From CABMGU01 sp964508495 (GTDB lineage Archaea; Nanobdellota; Nanobdellia; Woesearchaeales; ARS49), in contig CAZDUA010000005.1 in NCBI GenBank assembly GCA_964508495.1, forward strand, positions 1 through 28,113: a DNA stretch of 28,113 bases, read 5' to 3'. Each line of letters begins with the position of its first letter. Position 1 is the first letter of the stretch. The position numbers and the translations under genes are program-made. Below, one piece after another: positions 14,439 to 22,494 of this stretch. The notes beneath the pieces were generated by a model, which made no database searches, was not told where the DNA came from, and saw nothing but the letters and a program-made list of their open reading frames with translations.

Positions 14439-14963
14439 ATGGCACTTGAAACTTTTCTTGAGAAAAACTGGCCAAAGCCAGATTTCAAACTCGCAAGATT
14501 TATCAGCGACATACAGAAGGGTGACGTAGACCACACTTTAAGCAGAAGAAGGAAACTAGTCATACCCGCAGGAAAAACGCACGTGCTAAGATTCCCGCAC
14601 GCAGGAACATACCCGATTGAAATAAACTTCGCAGACGAGATAGGAATAGAATATGACTTACGCATGGAATCAGGGCAAGCAGCAATATACAAACCAATAC
14701 TGCAAGTAAAAAGAGAATTAATCATCAGAGACACAAAAATATTCTACCAAGTAACTTATCAGCCCGCACTCTTCCTAACACCACTAGGCGCGCAAGCAAG
14801 CTACGAAGCAGCACTAAAACTATTTGAAGAAAGCCAGGAAGCATGGAACAGAACCGGAATGCTTGAGCGAGCGCAGAAAATCAAACAAAAAAGAGACACG
14901 CTGCCAAAAGACAACCTCGCATTCCTCATATATTTTGCTGGAAGAATTCAAAAGGAAAATTAA
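14439..14963 (+). CDS. unknown soluble protein (174 residues)
   Basis: I do not recognise it. The first third is basic (KLARFISDIQKGDVDHTLSRRRKLVI), the middle has beta-strand character (THVLRFPHAGTYPIEINF, AAIYKPILQVKRELIIRD), and the last third is helical and charged (ALKLFEESQEAWNRTG, ERAQKIKQKRD). There is no signal peptide or membrane helix. It is leaderless. Its TAA stop (14961-14963) overlaps the TAA of the relic gyrB end on the other strand in a TTAA. Confidence 0.7.
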   Translation: MALETFLEKNWPKPDFKLARFISDIQKGDVDHTLSRRRKLVIPAGKTHVLRFPHAGTYPIEINFADEIGIEYDLRMESGQAAIYKPILQVKRELIIRDTKIFYQVTYQPALFLTPLGAQASYEAALKLFEESQEAWNRTGMLERAQKIKQKRDTLPKDNLAFLIYFAGRIQKEN

Positions 14964-15046
14964 ACGTCAAGCTCGCGAACTTCCTTCGCATGCCTTAAGA
15001 TGAACTCTTTTCTCGGCTCCAAACGTTCAGAAAGTTTGATCAAATT
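14960..15046 (-). pseudogene. relic of an older gyrB 3' end
   Basis: The last 19 residues of GyrB (EPRKEF..RELDV) are encoded again here, ending in TAA, followed upstream by nine or ten degenerate codons (reading NLIKLSERL) and then a stop. Over 57 bases (14963-15019 against 15229-15285) I count 7 differences, and all are synonymous. There is no start codon, so it cannot be a gene. Its TAA shares a TTAA with the opposing gene, the same tight packing seen at purF, suggesting that this was once the functional end of gyrB. Confidence 0.85.
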
Positions 15047-15116
15047 GCTCCTTGTTCATGCTCGAGAAGCATTTTATCAGCTGACTCCCTTCGGTCGCAG
15101 GAATAAAACTCTTCTG

Positions 15117-15195
15117 TCGGAAACTTGCTAAAAACATATTATGATACTCCAAGTTTCCGAACACCCCGAAGAACTTCGTTCTTCGCGGTCTCGCA
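15117..15195. repeat. two-hairpin element, copy 2
   Basis: Hairpin A pairs TCGGAAACTTG (15117-15127) with CAAGTTTCCGA (15150-15160) around a 22-base loop with CATATTATGATACTC. After six bases, hairpin B pairs CGAAGAAC (15167-15174) with GTTCTTCG (15178-15185) around a 3-base loop; four bases later is CTCGCA (15190-15195). Every length equals that of copy 1 at 3237-3315. Hairpin A differs at one pair by T-A to C-G, and hairpin B has largely different sequence yet still pairs. It lies between the relic gyrB end and the present gyrB end. Confidence 0.75.
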
Positions 15196-15225
15196 CTCAC
15201 AATGTTGCAAAGCCAGGTTTAGAAA

Positions 15226-17139
15226 TCAAACGTCCAATTCTCGAACTTCCTTCGCATGCCTCAAAATAAACTCTTTTCTCGGCTCAACTTCATCACCCAT
15301 CAAAATTGAGAAAATCTCATCAGCACCAACAGCGTCCTCGACAGTGATTTTCTTCAGAGTTCTCGTTGTCGGGTCCATTGTCGTATCCCACAATTGAGTA
15401 GGATTCATCTCACCAAGACCTTTGTAACGCTGAATGTTAACTTCCTTGCCAATTTGTTTTAGAAGCTCTTCTTTTTGAGCGTCATTGTAAACATAATGCG
15501 CCTTCTTGTTTTTTTCTATTTTGTATAAAGGCGGCTGGGCAATGTAAATCTTGCCGTTCTCAATCAAAGAAGGCATCATCCTGTAGAAAAAAGTTAACAA
15601 CAAACAGGAAATATGGTTGCCGTCAACATCAGCATCAGTCATAATAATTATTTTATCATATCTAAGCTTGTTAAGATCAAAATCTTCACTAAGACCAGTA
15701 CCGATTGCAGTTATGATATTACCAATTTCCTCATTCTTCAAAACTTTCACCAATCGTGCTTTTTCAACGTTGATTATCTTACCTCTGAGCGGAAGAATGG
15801 CTTGGAATTCACGATTACGGCCTTGTTTTGCACTGCCACCTGCGGAATCACCCTCAACAAGATATAATTCGCACTTGGCAGGCTCGTTAGAACTGCAATC
15901 AGCCAGTTTTCCAGGAAGCATTGCGCCCTCAAAAACGCCCTTTCGTCTTACTAGTTCACGTGCTTTCCTTGCGGCCTCTCTAGCCCTTGCTGCATCAACA
16001 CACTTTGAGATAACCAATTTAGCAGCACTCGGATTTTCTTCCAAGAAAGTGCTCAAATTATCATAAACAACACTGTCAACAATACCTTTCACTTCGCTAT
16101 TGCCCAGCTTTGTTTTAGTTTGACCCTCAAACTGCGGGTTAGGAATCTTCACCGAAATAACAGACGTGAGGCCTTCCCTGAAATCCTCGCTGGTAAGCTC
16201 TGTTTTTTCTTCTGTCAAACCGTGCTTATCAGCATAATTTTTCAGAGAACGCGTCAAAGCTGTCTTGAAACCAGACAAGTGAGAACCGCCCTCGTGAGTG
16301 TTAATGTTGTTAGCAAACGTGAAAACAGTTTCTGAATAAGAATCATTATACTGCATTGCAATTTCCACAACAATATCGTCTTTTTCTTTTTCGAAATAAA
16401 TAACCGGGTGAAGTTTTGTCTTATTCTTGTTCAAAAACTCCACAAATTCCTTGATACCACCCGCAAACTTGAACGTGTCTATTTTACCCGTTCTTTCGTC
16501 TGTAAAAACAAACTCAACACCCTTGTTCAAAAAAGCAAGTTCCCTGATTCTTGAAATAAGAATGTCGGACTCAAATTCTGTTTTTTCAAAAATCTGAGGG
16601 TCGGGCTTGAAGGAAATTGTCGTGCCAGTGCCAGTTGCAGGCCCAACATCTTTCACAGGACCAGTTGGAGCGCCACGCTTGTACTCCTGAACCCAAAGCT
16701 TTCCTTCACGCTTGACTTTGGCAACTAAAAACTCTGATAACGCGTTAGTAACAGAAACTCCAACACCGTGCAAACCGCCAGAAATCTTGTAAGCGCCCTT
16801 CTCAAACTTACCACCCGCATGGAGCATGGTGAGAGCCATTTCCAAAGCAGACTTGTTGTACTTTGTGTTAATGCCAACAGGAATACCACGACCATTATCC
16901 TCGATGGTTATTTTGCCATCAGTGTGAATAGTTACTGTGATTTTATTACAATAGCCAGCAAGAGCTTCATCAACTGAGTTATCAACAACTTCCCAGACTA
17001 AATGGTGGAGGCCTCTGACATCTGTAGAACCAATAAACATGCTAGGACGCTTCCTAACAGGCTCCAAACCTTGCAGTACCTGAATGGACTCTGCACCGTA
17101 TTCTTTTGCCGCTTCCTCAGTCTTAGATGGATTTGTCAT
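15226..17139 (-). CDS. gyrB: DNA gyrase subunit B
   Basis: A 637-residue type IIA topoisomerase ATPase subunit, which with GyrA adds negative supercoils. GHKL ATPase motifs: EVVDNSVDEAL at 50-60 (Asn54), EDNGRGIPVG at 80-89 (Asp81) and SGGLHGVGVSVTNALS near 120-135. The TOPRIM domain has LVEGDSAGGSAKQGR and later MTDADVDGNHI. The length fits the short GyrB class without an insert. Start chosen at ATG 17139 because QVLQGLEPVRKRPSMFIG follows at the normal distance; the frame extends to 17268 without likeness. gyrA is not in the window. In archaea gyrase is generally regarded as acquired from bacteria. The 3' end lies beside a relic copy of itself. Confidence 0.96.
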   Translation of the reverse strand: MTNPSKTEEAAKEYGAESIQVLQGLEPVRKRPSMFIGSTDVRGLHHLVWEVVDNSVDEALAGYCNKITVTIHTDGKITIEDNGRGIPVGINTKYNKSALEMALTMLHAGGKFEKGAYKISGGLHGVGVSVTNALSEFLVAKVKREGKLWVQEYKRGAPTGPVKDVGPATGTGTTISFKPDPQIFEKTEFESDILISRIRELAFLNKGVEFVFTDERTGKIDTFKFAGGIKEFVEFLNKNKTKLHPVIYFEKEKDDIVVEIAMQYNDSYSETVFTFANNINTHEGGSHLSGFKTALTRSLKNYADKHGLTEEKTELTSEDFREGLTSVISVKIPNPQFEGQTKTKLGNSEVKGIVDSVVYDNLSTFLEENPSAAKLVISKCVDAARAREAARKARELVRRKGVFEGAMLPGKLADCSSNEPAKCELYLVEGDSAGGSAKQGRNREFQAILPLRGKIINVEKARLVKVLKNEEIGNIITAIGTGLSEDFDLNKLRYDKIIIMTDADVDGNHISCLLLTFFYRMMPSLIENGKIYIAQPPLYKIEKNKKAHYVYNDAQKEELLKQIGKEVNIQRYKGLGEMNPTQLWDTTMDPTTRTLKKITVEDAVGADEIFSILMGDEVEPRKEFILRHAKEVRELDV

Positions 17140-17200
17140 GAAAAGAGTTTTTGTCGACGATAAAATGCGTCCCCTCTCGATAGAAATTAATGGCTGCGGG

Positions 17201-17210
17201 CTTATAAAGT
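17201..17210 (-). promoter_or_regulatory. TATA box of gyrB
   Basis: ACTTTATAAG on the minus strand, centred about 66 bases before ATG 17139, so a leader near 40 bases is expected. GAGAGGGG in that leader is too far from the ATG to be a normal ribosome binding site. Confidence 0.5.
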
Positions 17211-17285
17211 TTGTGGTAAAAATGATATTAACTACCATATAGAAAATAATATGTGAAAATAACATCACTTGTAAGTAGCGAAACC

Positions 17286-17295
17286 AATATAAACA
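17286..17295 (+). promoter_or_regulatory. TATA box of the helical-repeat gene
   Basis: AATATAAACA, centred 27 bases before ATG 17317. Leaderless spacing. Confidence 0.55.
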
Positions 17296-17316
17296 AGCCA
17301 GAACAAACCATTCAAG

Positions 17317-18330
17317 ATGATACTTAGAACAGAAAACTTTTCCACGCTTGAAGCAATCTGCGACGCGAATTACAAAGAGCTCAGAGACCCAAGAGCGCTA
17401 TTCGCAGTTGAAGAATTTTTACTAACTCACAGACACAGAAACAACATACAACACGTAAACACACATCTTCTCAGAAAAATACTCAAAATCGCAAGCCTCG
17501 CAAAAAACCAGTTCACAATAACCCAAGCAGGCGCGCAATACGGAATCGCAACATACTCAGCGGCACTAACGAACTGCGCAGAAGGCATAAGCAGACTGAC
17601 ACACGAAATACAAGCCCAGAAAAATCCGGATTCCGACGAGAAAACCCGCACGCTAAGCTACTTCTACAACTTCGCAGGAAACTTCCACTGGAGAATCAGC
17701 AAAATAGTCTCTGCAGACATGGACGAAGAAAAAAGAAAAGCGCACCAACTCACGCACTTAAAAGATGCATATGACCGTTACAGCACAGCAATCAACCTAG
17801 GAATACAAGCACGCGACGACTCACCAGTAGCATACACTTTCGCCCACCGCGCCAGCGTCGCAGCAGAAATCGCAGAACTAAAATACGCCACTGAAAAAAT
17901 CCACTGGTTTACCAGAGCGGCAAACGACACCCTTGAAAGCGCTGAACGAACAAAAAAATTAGCGCCACGACACGCGGCATTCCAATACTCACACAGCTCA
18001 AAATACGAATTCAAAGTAGCCTCACTAGCACGAAAAACTCCCCTAAAACAAATACAATTTCTGCGAGCAGCGATATCACACGCCCAACAATCACTATCAG
18101 CCGCAACCATGCCAGAAAACTACAACGCGGGCGTAAATTACGACATTGGAAAATACGCGGACCTGCTATGGAAGCACACGCATGACCAAAAAGACATAAA
18201 AACAGCAATAGAATACTACAAAAAAGCCGTTGATTATTTCAACCTGCATCCTGACGGCCAGAATGGATTCATAAAAGCAATGGCAGAAACAAGAATAACA
18301 CTACTCGAACGCATGACTATAGCTTCGTAA
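17317..18330 (+). CDS. all-helical TPR-like repeat protein
   Basis: 337 residues, almost entirely helix-forming with no signal peptide or membrane segment. The last part (DIKTAIEYYKKAVDYFNLHPDGQNGF) is a good tetratricopeptide-like unit, and weaker helical pairs of similar length appear earlier (LKDAYDRYSTAINLGIQA, FLRAAISHAQQSLSAA). TPR proteins act as scaffolds for protein-protein binding. No enzyme motif is seen. It is leaderless, divergent from gyrB. Its last 14 bases overlap the end of map on the other strand. Confidence 0.65.
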   Translation: MILRTENFSTLEAICDANYKELRDPRALFAVEEFLLTHRHRNNIQHVNTHLLRKILKIASLAKNQFTITQAGAQYGIATYSAALTNCAEGISRLTHEIQAQKNPDSDEKTRTLSYFYNFAGNFHWRISKIVSADMDEEKRKAHQLTHLKDAYDRYSTAINLGIQARDDSPVAYTFAHRASVAAEIAELKYATEKIHWFTRAANDTLESAERTKKLAPRHAAFQYSHSSKYEFKVASLARKTPLKQIQFLRAAISHAQQSLSAATMPENYNAGVNYDIGKYADLLWKHTHDQKDIKTAIEYYKKAVDYFNLHPDGQNGFIKAMAETRITLLERMTIAS

Positions 18331-19201
18331 GAATCTCAACCTTATCGCCAACATACAAAGTTTTCTCAAAAACAGCAATCACGCCTTTCTGTTTTTCTAT
18401 CAAAGGAGGATAAGCATGCAGCAAGCCCATACGCATCAATTCGTTTAATGCAAAATTCGTTTTACCAACGCCAAATTGCTTGATTAACCATCTTGTTGTA
18501 AATGGCAAGTTCTTATAATTCTCGACGATAAAGCTCAGGACTTCCCTGGCAAAAGGACTTCTAACAGGCTTGGAATTTACTACTGCGAACAAATTGCCCT
18601 GCTCTGCCTCGTAAATCAAGCCCGCGCCATTAGTCGCAAAAGGCTCAATTGCAATAATTTGGTCACCCTGCAAAGTCTTATTGTCTTTAGTATCATAGTT
18701 TGGCACGCTCGGTTTATCATGAATAGTCCAAGGTGAAATACCATGACCGCAAAGATTCCTGACAGGCACGAGATTGTAACCCTCAATAGTTTCCTGAATC
18801 GCTTTTCCTATTTCAGACAAACTAGCACCAACTCTGACAGTCTTAATTGCCTTGGCTAACGCTTCCTCTGATGCTTTCAAAATATCACCGTATTTTCCAG
18901 ACAAATCAACACTGAGAGCATTATCGCCGACACAACCATCAACATGAGCGCCAACATCCAAACAAACTAAATTATTATCAAAAACAGAATTATCATCATG
19001 ATCAGGAGTACTATGAGCAGCAACGGCGTCCAAGCCAACCTGAGACGGCCAAGCCGGCTTAGCGCCAAGATCAAATATTTTCTGGTCAATCTTGTCGCAG
19101 ACTTCCCTAATAACAGCGCCATTCTTGATTAAAGTTCTGCCATATTCCAAAGCTTCAGCAGAAATCTTTCCAGCCTTCCTCCACTTGTCTAAATCATCCA
19201 T
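18317..19201 (-). CDS. map: methionine aminopeptidase, type II (archaeal)
   Basis: 294 residues; removes the initiator Met from new proteins. The five metal ligands are all visible at the classical positions: Asp82 (LDVG), Asp93 (VGDNA), His153 (CGHGIS), Glu186 (IAIEPF) and Glu279 (VFEKT). His63 (AAHST) and His161 are the usual substrate-side histidines. The helical insert of about 60 residues between His161 and the C-terminus marks type II. The last-ligand motif reads FEKT where FEHT is usual. ATG 19201 is 27 bases from a TATA box formed at the end of the upstream gene. The 3' end overlaps the opposing TPR-like gene by 14 bases. Confidence 0.95.
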   Translation of the reverse strand: MDDLDKWRKAGKISAEALEYGRTLIKNGAVIREVCDKIDQKIFDLGAKPAWPSQVGLDAVAAHSTPDHDDNSVFDNNLVCLDVGAHVDGCVGDNALSVDLSGKYGDILKASEEALAKAIKTVRVGASLSEIGKAIQETIEGYNLVPVRNLCGHGISPWTIHDKPSVPNYDTKDNKTLQGDQIIAIEPFATNGAGLIYEAEQGNLFAVVNSKPVRSPFAREVLSFIVENYKNLPFTTRWLIKQFGVGKTNFALNELMRMGLLHAYPPLIEKQKGVIAVFEKTLYVGDKVEILTKL

Positions 19202-19222
19202 AATAGAAGGAAAAAGATATCA

Positions 19223-19232
19223 CATTAAAAAG
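19223..19232 (-). promoter_or_regulatory. TATA box of map
   Basis: CTTTTTAATG on the minus strand, centred 27 bases before ATG 19201. It includes the TAA stop of the upstream gene. Confidence 0.45.
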
Positions 19233-20082
19233 GTTGCTCTGGAAGCTCCAGCATCACACTAACATGAACTTTTTTCTTTGAAACCTCATAATTAAACCAG
19301 TGCGGAAAAGGAACGCTTTTTTCAAACACGCCATCAATACAAGAAGCAATACGGTCCAGATTTTGCCGTTTAACGCCTTTCGCCCTAAAACGAACAATAG
19401 GAAAATTCGTATACGTTACGCCACCGCCATCCTTAGGCGCGACAAAATCAAAATCAAAACCAGTACACCTCGCAGAAGAAAACTCATCACGAACACCCTC
19501 AACTACCGCCTTCCTGATGTAATCCTTAACAGAATCCAGCCACAACTTCTCAGAAGGACGTTCGCCAACATACTTCGGCTCAGGGGGCTCATACAAGCAC
19601 AAAGCTTCTAACGCAAAATGCTTGTGCGCGGTAGCGCGCAACAAACTAGCATCAGGATAAAACAGCACGCACTGTTTGCCATCAACGGTCACAACACCGC
19701 CCTTGTCAACGATACCTCCATTATAAGATTCCGGCCTGTTAAACAAAGCAGCAAAACTCTCCCTAGGATCAGGAGCAACAATGACAAAAGCCCTGTCAGG
19801 AACAACATCAATACGCGTCCTCCCATCAATATCACTAGAAGAACAACCAAAAAAACTCATACGACTGCCAATATGCTCAACATCACTAAGAATAGTACCA
19901 ACACGGCCGCCAGCATCCACGTGCCACCTCCTGCCAACCTCCCTCTCAGAAGACAAAAGCTCGACGAGCTCGTACAAGTGCACTGGCTCAACCTGCTGTT
20001 CAGAAGACTTGCGCAAACCATAGCGTTCCAGCAAAGAACATTGCGCGTCCAACACTGCCTTGTAGTCAACACCCATTCCCAC
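19225..20082 (-). CDS. unknown protein (285 residues)
   Basis: Not recognised. It has a mixed alpha/beta look with acidic and aromatic residues and no signal peptide or membrane helix. Features: a helical N-terminus (VHLYELVELLSSEREVGRRW), a strand-rich middle (RAFVIVAPDPRESF, KGGVVTVDGKQCVLFY), and a C-terminal region with paired strands (FDFDFVAPKDGGG, FPIVRFRAKG, KVHVSVMLELP). Start GTG 20082 or ATG 20076; a TATA box at 20110-20120 fits either with a very short leader. The stop lies 23 bases before map, on the same strand. Confidence 0.65.
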   Translation of the reverse strand: MGMGVDYKAVLDAQCSLLERYGLRKSSEQQVEPVHLYELVELLSSEREVGRRWHVDAGGRVGTILSDVEHIGSRMSFFGCSSSDIDGRTRIDVVPDRAFVIVAPDPRESFAALFNRPESYNGGIVDKGGVVTVDGKQCVLFYPDASLLRATAHKHFALEALCLYEPPEPKYVGERPSEKLWLDSVKDYIRKAVVEGVRDEFSSARCTGFDFDFVAPKDGGGVTYTNFPIVRFRAKGVKRQNLDRIASCIDGVFEKSVPFPHWFNYEVSKKKVHVSVMLELPEQPF

Positions 20083-20109
20083 TCACTTCACAGCACAGTG
20101 AGAATTATC

Positions 20110-20120
20110 CATTAAAAAGC
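20110..20120 (-). promoter_or_regulatory. TATA box of the 285-residue gene
   Basis: GCTTTTTAATG on the minus strand, about 33-39 bases before the candidate starts at 20082 and 20076. Confidence 0.45.
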
Positions 20121-20163
20121 ATTGTTATGCGGGAGAATATAAGAAAAAATTAGAGAAGAAAGT

Positions 20164-20187
20164 AGGCCGCAACAAAAGTCACGGCCT
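20164..20187 (-). terminator. hairpin terminator after the 69-residue gene
   Basis: AGGCCG pairs with CGGCCT around a 12-base loop. On the minus strand it is followed by a T/C-rich run including TTTTTT about 20 bases on, and it lies 40 bases after the stop of the signal peptidase operon. Confidence 0.5.
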
Positions 20188-20227
20188 GGATTTTCTTCGG
20201 GGAGTAGAGATAATGAAAAATAAAAAA

Positions 20228-20437
20228 TTATTGAATTCCAGGACCGGTTGTTTGACCGCCCTGAACTGGAGGAGTTATAATTACGTATGACTTTGCAACC
20301 GAAGCGTCATAATATTCCTCGACGTCCTTTCTCATAGACGCCAAGAACCCGTACAAAGCAGGGTTTGTCCTGCGCACGGCTTCCATGGCATCTTCATCAG
20401 CGTGCAATCCGTCATATTGTGGTTTTTCGTCTGTCAT
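20228..20437 (-). CDS. small acidic protein downstream of signal peptidase, unrecognised
   Basis: 69 residues from ATG 20437, which has GAGGTGA six bases upstream; a GTG at 20446 in the same frame lies inside that site and is not used. The protein is acidic and helical in its first 50 residues (HADEDAMEAVRRTNPALYGF, MRKDVEEYYD), then has a hydrophobic strand (SYVIIT) and ends in a Pro/Gly/Gln-rich tail. No signal peptide or membrane helix. The stop of the signal peptidase gene is ten bases upstream and overlaps the ribosome binding site, so the two are coupled. Function unknown. Confidence 0.7.
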   Translation of the reverse strand: MTDEKPQYDGLHADEDAMEAVRRTNPALYGFLASMRKDVEEYYDASVAKSYVIITPPVQGGQTTGPGIQ

Positions 20438-20447
20438 CTTGTTCACC

Positions 20448-21050
20448 TCAGTATATTACTGCTACAGTAACTCTTGTAACCATGTCCCATCTGACTTTCC
20501 ATGGGTCAGGAACTGGGTTGTTGTCGCCTTTCAATATGATGTACCAGCCGTCCTCGTCATTACCAATCTCGATAACACGGTGGATTATTGTGAACTCCAA
20601 TGGGGACTTGTAACTCACAATGTCACCAACATGAATCTGTTCTGGTGAAGTCGGGAAGACCTGAATCGCATGAGACAGTTCGTCCATTCCAGGGTCCATA
20701 CTGTTTGTGTTAGCCAATATCGCCCATTGAGGATTTTCAAGGTGTATGAATACACCATCAGGCCTCATTTCAATCTGAGCTTCCTTAATCCAGTCTGAAG
20801 GCGAGTTACGCTCAACAGGACCGCCAACTTGCGGTTGTGAAACAGTAGGCGCCAAAGGCTCATTTGTTGAGCTTGAAGGCTCTGCGAGCTTTACTTCGTT
20901 AAAAGTCAACCCTCTACTTGAGGTAGTATAAGTTTCAAAATTAATAGCATCATTTGCAGGCAACTGTAATCCTATTACGCCGCCCAAACCTATGCCTGCC
21001 GCGAAAACGGCAAACACAAGCAATCCGAAAATAAACTTCATCGCTGTCAT
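20448..21050 (-). CDS. signal peptidase I-like protease (S26, Ser-His type)
   Basis: 200 residues: one N-terminal membrane helix (about 5-30), a variable linker of about 80 residues rich in Ser, Pro and Glu, and an S26 catalytic domain. The nucleophile is Ser117 in NTNSMDP. His157 (IIHRV) stands where bacterial enzymes have Lys, as in archaeal and ER signal peptidases, and Asp176 in KGDNN is the third conserved residue. It would cleave signal peptides of exported proteins outside the membrane. Start ATG 21050 has GGGGGTG about ten bases upstream. Its promoter carries a 14-base motif shared with the M15 peptidase gene. The long linker is unusual. Confidence 0.88.
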   Translation of the reverse strand: MTAMKFIFGLLVFAVFAAGIGLGGVIGLQLPANDAINFETYTTSSRGLTFNEVKLAEPSSSTNEPLAPTVSQPQVGGPVERNSPSDWIKEAQIEMRPDGVFIHLENPQWAILANTNSMDPGMDELSHAIQVFPTSPEQIHVGDIVSYKSPLEFTIIHRVIEIGNDEDGWYIILKGDNNPVPDPWKVRWDMVTRVTVAVIY

Positions 21051-21101
21051 CTCTGTACACCCCCTAAGTGTCATCTCTTTATGGTAGTAATAGGCAGGTC
21101 A

Positions 21102-21142
21102 GGTATATAAATCTTTCGTTTTGTAGTCACTAATAGGTGACA
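21102..21142 (-). promoter_or_regulatory. signal peptidase promoter with shared upstream motif
   Basis: TATA box at 21102-21111 (TTTATATACC on the minus strand) with the motif TGTCACCTATTAGT at 21129-21142, 17 bases upstream of it. The motif here extends into an inverted repeat GTCAC-6-GTGAC (21126-21141). The M15 promoter has the same motif at the same offset. Confidence 0.55.
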
Positions 21143-21169
21143 ACAGTTAATTGTTTACCATATAGAAGA

Positions 21170-21814
21170 TTAAGCTTTCCTAGAGTATATAGCGAATTTA
21201 ACGCCCTTAGCAGAGCCAACACACCTAGTAATAGTAACGACAGGGGTACTGCTATCAGTCAGCATAGAGGCCTTGTACAGAATAGCAGACTGTCCCGGAT
21301 TTATGACCTGATCATAATCAGAAGGCTCTACGTGGTCCATCCTAAAAGCCATCTGCAACTGGCCCAAAACAAGAGCATAGTGAAGCGTGCCAGAACGCCA
21401 AGATTCCTGGCTGGCCAGCAACGAATCAAGGGTAGCCCTTTTAGAAGGAAGCAAGGAAGGCTGACTATCACCAACCCAAATAGCAGACTGCTCAACCCAA
21501 TACTTCACACGCTGGTCGCTGTCACGCCAGACATTCACAGCACAAGAAGACTGCCCTGCAGGAATAGAAAAACGTCTCACGTAATCAGGACATTCAAAAC
21601 TAACAGGCTCAGTGGTCAAAGAAGGCAAACGCTCAATAAGATAAGCATGCGCTTTCTTAAGAGGGTCAGAAATCCTCTGAACACCCGCCCTTTTATCAGC
21701 AGGCAAGTACTTTTCTGCAAGCTCATCAACAGTTGAAAGCTCGTTCCAATCCCTTGGAAGCTCTTCAACCAAGTGCAACGCAAGACTCCACGGAATATTC
21801 GCAAAAATTGTCAT
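21170..21814 (-). CDS. unknown protein cotranscribed with M15-like peptidase
   Basis: 214 residues, not recognised. No signal peptide or membrane helix stands out. The first half is helical and charged (WNELSTVDELAEKYLPADKR, DPLKKAHAYLIERLPSL), the middle contains a possible strand pair (FECPDYVRRFSIPAGQSSCAVNVW), and the C-terminal part repeats short strands (AILYKASML, PVVTITRCVG, KGVKFAIYS). The ATG is three bases after the stop of the M15-like gene, so they form an operon and may work together. Confidence 0.7.
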   Translation of the reverse strand: MTIFANIPWSLALHLVEELPRDWNELSTVDELAEKYLPADKRAGVQRISDPLKKAHAYLIERLPSLTTEPVSFECPDYVRRFSIPAGQSSCAVNVWRDSDQRVKYWVEQSAIWVGDSQPSLLPSKRATLDSLLASQESWRSGTLHYALVLGQLQMAFRMDHVEPSDYDQVINPGQSAILYKASMLTDSSTPVVTITRCVGSAKGVKFAIYSRKA

Positions 21815-21817
21815 TTT

Positions 21818-22474
21818 TTACTTTCCAATATGAATATGATTATGGTGCCCGTCAAAATAAGAGCACAATCCTTCCTTTATGAAATCCTTATCGTTGAAAA
21901 TGACCTTAAATTGTTTACTGTTCTCCTTCGCATACTTCTTAATGTATCTTAACAAGAACTCAGCCTTCTTCCTGTCACCCTTATCATATTGTTCAGAGCC
22001 AACATTAGCGCCAAAATCAATATCCAACGCCAAACCTTTGTAGTGCTTTGAGTTAGCTGAATGACCCTGGTCATCCCACATCGGGCCAACAAACAAAGCA
22101 GTCTTGAATTCCACCTTGTACGCATCAGCCATGCCCGTCAATAAATTGTACAAGTCCTTGTCAACACGACGATATTTCTCGTCTTTAGTCACACGGCTGC
22201 CATAAAACTGAACACTATCCCATTTTTTAACATAAACCAAACCCGTTGCCTTGTCAACAACAGGAGCTTTTTCAACAATCTTTTCCAAACTCACCGGCTC
22301 AACAGGAACAATCTTTTCAGGAGCATCCTCAACAGTCGCGCACTCTGGCAGTCTTTCCGGCAAAATCGGACCAATTTTTTTATTATACCAAAAGGCGCCG
22401 CCAGCAAGAGCAACAGCTAACAAAGGAACACCCACAAACTTCGCCCATAACGAAAACTGGCTATCTTTTTGCAT
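21818..22474 (-). CDS. membrane-anchored M15-type zinc D,D-peptidase-like protein
   Basis: 218 residues: an N-terminal signal anchor (about 10-30, LWAKFVGVPLLAVALAGGAF), a Pro/Glu/Val-rich stalk (40-75) and an extracellular zinc peptidase domain. The motif S142-K-H144-Y-K-G-L-A-L-D151 is the SxHxxGxAxD zinc motif of the M15 (D-Ala-D-Ala carboxypeptidase/L,D-endopeptidase) fold, and the C-terminal H-N-H213-I-H215 supplies the last ligand. In bacteria these enzymes cut peptidoglycan cross-links, which archaea lack, so the substrate here may be a host or prey cell wall, or a pseudomurein-like or protein link. Start ATG 22474 is leaderless. It heads a two-gene operon. Confidence 0.82.
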   Translation of the reverse strand: MQKDSQFSLWAKFVGVPLLAVALAGGAFWYNKKIGPILPERLPECATVEDAPEKIVPVEPVSLEKIVEKAPVVDKATGLVYVKKWDSVQFYGSRVTKDEKYRRVDKDLYNLLTGMADAYKVEFKTALFVGPMWDDQGHSANSKHYKGLALDIDFGANVGSEQYDKGDRKKAEFLLRYIKKYAKENSKQFKVIFNDKDFIKEGLCSYFDGHHNHIHIGK

Positions 22475-22494
22475 GATAATCAACGCCTGCCACC

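Noticed and set aside
15047..15224. Insertion sequence between the relic and present gyrB ends
   Set aside because: No transposase frame, no terminal inverted repeats at the borders and only about 180 bases; at most a non-autonomous remnant.
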